A program made the position numbers and the translations under genes. Under the pieces are notes generated by a model that saw nothing but the letters and a program-made list of their open reading frames with translations, was not told the origin of the DNA and searched no databases. Shown in pieces: positions 15,401 through 18,204 of a stretch of 18,204 nucleotides of DNA. The stretch is from an uncultured Clostridia bacterium. GTDB taxonomy: Bacteria > Bacillota > Clostridia > TANB77 > CAG-508. The DNA is taken from NCBI GenBank assembly GCA_947625565.1, contig CANQOU010000012.1:1-18204 (forward strand). The letters are read 5' to 3'. Every line of letters starts with the position of its first letter. The first letter of the stretch is position 1.

Positions 15401-18204
15401 ATTATCAAGAAGATAGAAAACAAAAAATAGTTGGTAGGACATCTTCAACCAATATTGGACTATCATTATTAGCAGTTATTTCAAGCTATGACTTACAGTT
15501 TATTTCACTAGAAAAGGCAATTGACTTACTAGATAATATAATAAAAACAATAGGAGAACTAGAAAAGTGGAATGGACATTTATATAATTGGTATGAAATA
15601 AAAACAAAAAAACCATTGAGTCCAAGATATATATCAACAGTAGATAGTGGGAATTTTATAGGTTATCTATATACTACAAAAGCATTTTTGGAAAATATTT
15701 ATGAGAAACACACAAATCCTAAAATACAAAATATGATTTCATATATAGATACCATAATCAAAGAAACTGATTTTTCTTTGCTATATAATAAAGAACATCA
15801 GATTTTTTCTATTGGATATAATATTGAGGAAAATAAATTAACAGATTCATATTATGACCTATTAGCATCTGAAGCAAGGCAAGCTAGTTTTATTGCTATA
15901 AGTAAAAGGGATATTCCTGCAAAACATTGGACTAAGCTAAGTAGAACATTGACTACACTTGGAAGAAGTAAAGGGCTTATTTCATGGTCAGGAACATCTT
16001 TTGAATACCTAATGCCAAATATAAATATACCCAAATATGAGGGGAGTCTTTTAGATGAATCATGTAAATTTATGATAAAAAGCCAGTTAGAATATAGTAA
16101 AGAGTTGCAAATACCTTGGGGAATAACAGAGGCAGCATTTAATGTAAAAGACCTGCAAGGAAACTATCAATATAAAGCATTTGGAATTCCATGGCTAGGA
16201 CTAAAAAGAGGATTAGCAGATGAAATGGTAGTTGCAACATATGGAAGTGTTTTAGCAATTACAGATGTACCAAAAAAAGTAATCAAAAATTTAAAACAAC
16301 TTGAGAACTATGGAATGTTTGGAAAATATGGCTTTTACGAATCAATTGATTTTACACCAGATAGAATGAATAAAGGAAATAAATCAGGAATTGTAAAAAC
16401 ATATATGGCTCATCACCAAGCACTAATTTTATTATCAATAAATAATTTGATAAATAGTAATATTTTACAAAAAAGATTTATGCAAAATCCTGAAATAGCA
16501 AGTACAGCAATACTTTTACAAGAAACTATGCCAGAAACAGCGATTATTACTAAAGAAACTAAAGAAAAAGTTGAAAAACCAGTATATACAGATTATGAAG
16601 ATTATAGTATAGTAACATATACAAAATTAGATAATAGACTTATTAGGGGTAATGTAATATCAGATGATGACTATGTAATTGCTATGAATCAAAAAGGAGA
16701 AGGATTTAGTAAATACAAAGATGTCTATATAAATAGATATAAAAATACAAATGACTATCCACAGGGAATTTTCTTTGCAATTAAAAATATAAGGACTAAA
16801 AATATATGGAGTTCACTTAAACAAACCCAAGAAAATGGATATAAAATAAGTTTTATGCCAGATAAAATAGAACAAGAAATGGAACAAGACAATATAAACA
16901 CCAAAATAGAAACCATAATTAGTCCAGATGATGTTACAGAAATTAGAAGATTGACTTTAGAAAATAGAGGATTAGAAGAAGAAGTATTAGAAGTAAATGC
17001 ATATTTTGAACCAATACTTTCAAGAAAAGCACAAGACGATGCACATCCTGTATTTAATAATTTATTCTTAGTATTTGACTATGATGAGCAAACCAATAGT
17101 ATAATTATTAAGAGAAAAAAGAGAGAAGAAAGTGAAAATGAAATATACTTAGTAACAAGTTTATTAAGTAAAGATAGTGAAACTGTTGGTAAACTAGAAT
17201 ATGAAATTGATAAAGAAAAATTTTCAGGTAGAGGAAATATAAAAATGCCTGAAATGATACAAAATTCAACACCACTATCACAAAAGATAGGATTAGTAAC
17301 AGAAGGAATAATTGCATTAAAAAGAACAATAAAACTAAAACCACAGGAAAAAATAGAATTAAATTTAATTTTATCTGTAGGGGAAAACAAAGAGTTACTG
17401 TTAGAAAATATTAAAAAATATAAAACAAAAGAAGCAGTTGAAAAAGCTTTTGAAATATCAAAAGCTAAAATAGAGGCACAAAGTAGATACTTACGTATCA
17501 AAGCACCTCAAATGGAACAATACCAAAAGATACTTTCATATATTCTTTTTGCAAATCCATGTAAAAAAGCGAATTTAAAAAATTTGCCAAAACAAACATA
17601 TAAGCAAAGTGAATTATGGAAATATGGAATCTCTGGAGATTTACCAATTATATTAGTTAAAATACACAATACAAATGATATAGATTGTGTAAAAGAAATA
17701 TTAAAGGCATATGAATTTTTTAGAGTAAAAAAAATACAAGTAGAATTAGTTTTGATTGATGAAGAAAGACATAGTTATCAAAACTATGTAAGAGAAGAAA
17801 TTGAAAATCTTATTTTTAATTTAAACATGGCATATCTAAAAAATGTAAGAGGTGGCATTTTTGAATTAAATAAAAATGAAATAACAAAAAAAGATATGGA
17901 ATTAATAACATTTGTAGCAACTGTTATTATTGATAGTGATAAAGGTAGTATAAAAAATGTTATGAATGAAATAGAAGAAGAATATATTGATAAAAATAAA
18001 ATGATTGATGATGAAGAGCAAGTGCCAATGATTGTAGAAGAAAATGAAATAGATAACGATATATTGAGAGAAATGATAGATTTAAAATATAATAATGAAT
18101 ATGGAGCATTCTCAAGTGATGGCAGAGAATATATTATTAGAATGAATAAAGAAAACAGATTACCAACTGTATGGTCTCATATAATGGCAAACGAAAAGTT
18201 TGGA
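12460..18204 (+). CDS. Cyclic beta-1,2-glucan synthase (GT84-GH189-GH94 type), 3' truncated by window edge
   Basis: A giant membrane enzyme that makes beta-1,2-glucan from UDP-glucose, cyclises it and trims it by phosphorolysis. The frame is open for 1915 codons to the last base; family members run to about 2800 residues. Start is TTG 12460: a stop lies upstream at 12430, AAGGAG is 10 nt before, and no in-frame ATG comes until well inside the domain. Order: an N-terminal helical region with HPAGEWLLDNFYIIEE; two membrane helices (about 386-430); the GT84 glycosyltransferase with DADTDL (595-600), DLLEGCYLRCG (708-718) and RWIRGDWQ (742-749); membrane helices near 778-810 and 898-930; the glucoamylase-like cyclisation domain (GH189) with RTSSTNIG (993-1000), STVDSGNF (1059-1066), SWSGTSFEY (1175-1183), PWGITEAAF (1219-1227), YGFYESIDF (1290-1298) and YMAHHQALILL; then the GH94-associated sandwich with DDAHPVF (1526-1532) and LWKYGISGDLP (1719-1729). 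The sequence stops at MANEKFG, before the GH94 catalytic barrel. Confidence 0.93.
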   Translation, partial: MKKSRRLKINGTLLEKEQLKKHLEKIAASHNTTQKSDKNTYPIPNLLEDYAVIKQVYQLLNNHLKQHINIHPAGEWLLDNFYIIEETVKQIQKELTKKKYKNFVGLTNGEYAGFSRVSVLASEIVAYTENKIEKENLEEYLRSYQINKTLSMDEIWSIGIMLQIAIIQNIRVICEKIANAQMQKTRAENIAKSLIENKGRINIGYRQNREDMKYSFIEYMSYILKRYGKKGIVYQNILEEIVEKLGLTVDEVIQKEHFDIAIQKVRMGNSITSLKTVQRINFLEIFEKINGVEEILKQDPTNTYPYMDYRTKEYYRNKIKEISKKTKISEIYIAKKVLEIAKTGEGKKAHIGYYLIDEGIATLYQELKYKNKIYTKPETKVKQYIYLIIILTFIFSLIMTAVIKANWIFKIIFFVLFFIPCSEIIIQSVQYILNKTVKPKLIPKMDYQDGIPEDKATMVIIPTVIKSKEKVIELMHKLEVYYVGNESPNIYFTLLGDCSESSKKEEPYDKEVIEEGKKQVEILNQKYKSNFPIFHFLYRKREWNPKEQSYLGWERKRGMLNQFNEFLLGNIASPFLYNTLEGMKIPKIKYVITLDADTDLILNTAFELVGAMSHILNKPVISEKNVVVEGYGIMQPRVGINLDISLKTNFTKIFAGAGGIDSYTNAISDIYQDNFKEGIFTGKGIYDLEVFSKVLKNEIPENTVLSHDLLEGCYLRCGLVSDILLMDGYPTKYLSFMNRLSRWIRGDWQISNWLKSGKLNLLSKYKILDNLRRSIFEISIIIGIFATIKIKAFTVFFILTVIISQILELLNKLIFKKEGEQKLKTYTQKITGIKGILIRAILTLGCLPYKAYIELKSICQTIYRKTVTRMHLLEWTTSEEAEKQAKTDIISYYRQMIVNCILGITIILICFHNNIIGLLLGALWIITPYIMQVISKEIISKPAKDVITAEESNYLLEIAKRTWKYFESYLIPENNYLITDNYQEDRKQKIVGRTSSTNIGLSLLAVISSYDLQFISLEKAIDLLDNIIKTIGELEKWNGHLYNWYEIKTKKPLSPRYISTVDSGNFIGYLYTTKAFLENIYEKHTNPKIQNMISYIDTIIKETDFSLLYNKEHQIFSIGYNIEENKLTDSYYDLLASEARQASFIAISKRDIPAKHWTKLSRTLTTLGRSKGLISWSGTSFEYLMPNINIPKYEGSLLDESCKFMIKSQLEYSKELQIPWGITEAAFNVKDLQGNYQYKAFGIPWLGLKRGLADEMVVATYGSVLAITDVPKKVIKNLKQLENYGMFGKYGFYESIDFTPDRMNKGNKSGIVKTYMAHHQALILLSINNLINSNILQKRFMQNPEIASTAILLQETMPETAIITKETKEKVEKPVYTDYEDYSIVTYTKLDNRLIRGNVISDDDYVIAMNQKGEGFSKYKDVYINRYKNTNDYPQGIFFAIKNIRTKNIWSSLKQTQENGYKISFMPDKIEQEMEQDNINTKIETIISPDDVTEIRRLTLENRGLEEEVLEVNAYFEPILSRKAQDDAHPVFNNLFLVFDYDEQTNSIIIKRKKREESENEIYLVTSLLSKDSETVGKLEYEIDKEKFSGRGNIKMPEMIQNSTPLSQKIGLVTEGIIALKRTIKLKPQEKIELNLILSVGENKELLLENIKKYKTKEAVEKAFEISKAKIEAQSRYLRIKAPQMEQYQKILSYILFANPCKKANLKNLPKQTYKQSELWKYGISGDLPIILVKIHNTNDIDCVKEILKAYEFFRVKKIQVELVLIDEERHSYQNYVREEIENLIFNLNMAYLKNVRGGIFELNKNEITKKDMELITFVATVIIDSDKGSIKNVMNEIEEEYIDKNKMIDDEEQVPMIVEENEIDNDILREMIDLKYNNEYGAFSSDGREYIIRMNKENRLPTVWSHIMANEKFG

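Noticed and set aside
17079..17501. A 140-codon minus-strand open frame within the glucan synthase gene, and similar ones at 14598-14930 and 15852-16034
   Set aside because: They are antisense to a continuous 1915-codon frame with clear family motifs, are rich in Phe/Ile/Leu/Ser as expected for antisense of A-rich coding DNA, and lack ribosome binding sites.
1..18204. Mobile element, prophage, CRISPR array or tRNA gene
   Set aside because: No transposase-like or integrase-like frame, no regularly spaced direct repeats and no cloverleaf-like sequence was found on either strand by eye.

Overview
The window is about 30% G+C, with A/T-ending codons, AGA as the main arginine codon, strong AAGGAGG-type ribosome binding sites and TTGACA/TATAAT promoters. 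It looks like a chromosomal piece of a low-GC Firmicute, most likely an anaerobic (gut-type, possibly uncultured) clostridium. No transposase, integrase, phage gene, tRNA, rRNA or CRISPR array was seen.

Layout. 1-1369: 3' three quarters of uvrC. 1371-1730: a short convergent gene for a 52-residue acidic peptide, with its own promoter and terminator. 1766-4636: an aspS-mnmA operon (aspartyl-tRNA synthetase, tRNA 2-thiouridylase). 4646-5341: an opposing monofunctional peptidoglycan glycosyltransferase (mtgA) that shares a bidirectional terminator with mnmA. 5473-7164: a divergently transcribed surface protein with a prepilin-like N terminus and a formylglycine-generating-enzyme/C-type-lectin-like C terminus. 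7251-9705: an HD-domain phosphohydrolase, ruvA, and rarA broken by one frameshift. 9752-10678: two half-size TauE/SafE membrane proteins and a 48-residue membrane peptide. 10730-11005: a probable structured non-coding RNA with a consensus promoter and a 12-bp terminator hairpin. 11009-11440 (minus): a cysteine-rich carboxypeptidase-regulatory-fold protein with a promoter that fits sporulation sigma factors. 11588-12385: an unknown membrane-anchored helical protein. 12460 to the right edge: the first 1915 codons of a giant cyclic beta-1,2-glucan synthase, cut by the window end.

How it fits together. The left half is housekeeping: DNA repair (uvrC, ruvA, rarA), translation (aspS, mnmA) and cell-wall synthesis (mtgA). 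The right half is envelope-oriented: a surface protein, small membrane proteins, a coat-like protein and a polysaccharide synthase. Points of most interest are the synthase's start site, which is buried in a terminator hairpin; the probable non-coding RNA and a 14-codon reading frame inside it; the rarA frameshift; and the prepilin/lectin-fold protein. Family names come from motif recognition by eye, not from database searches.
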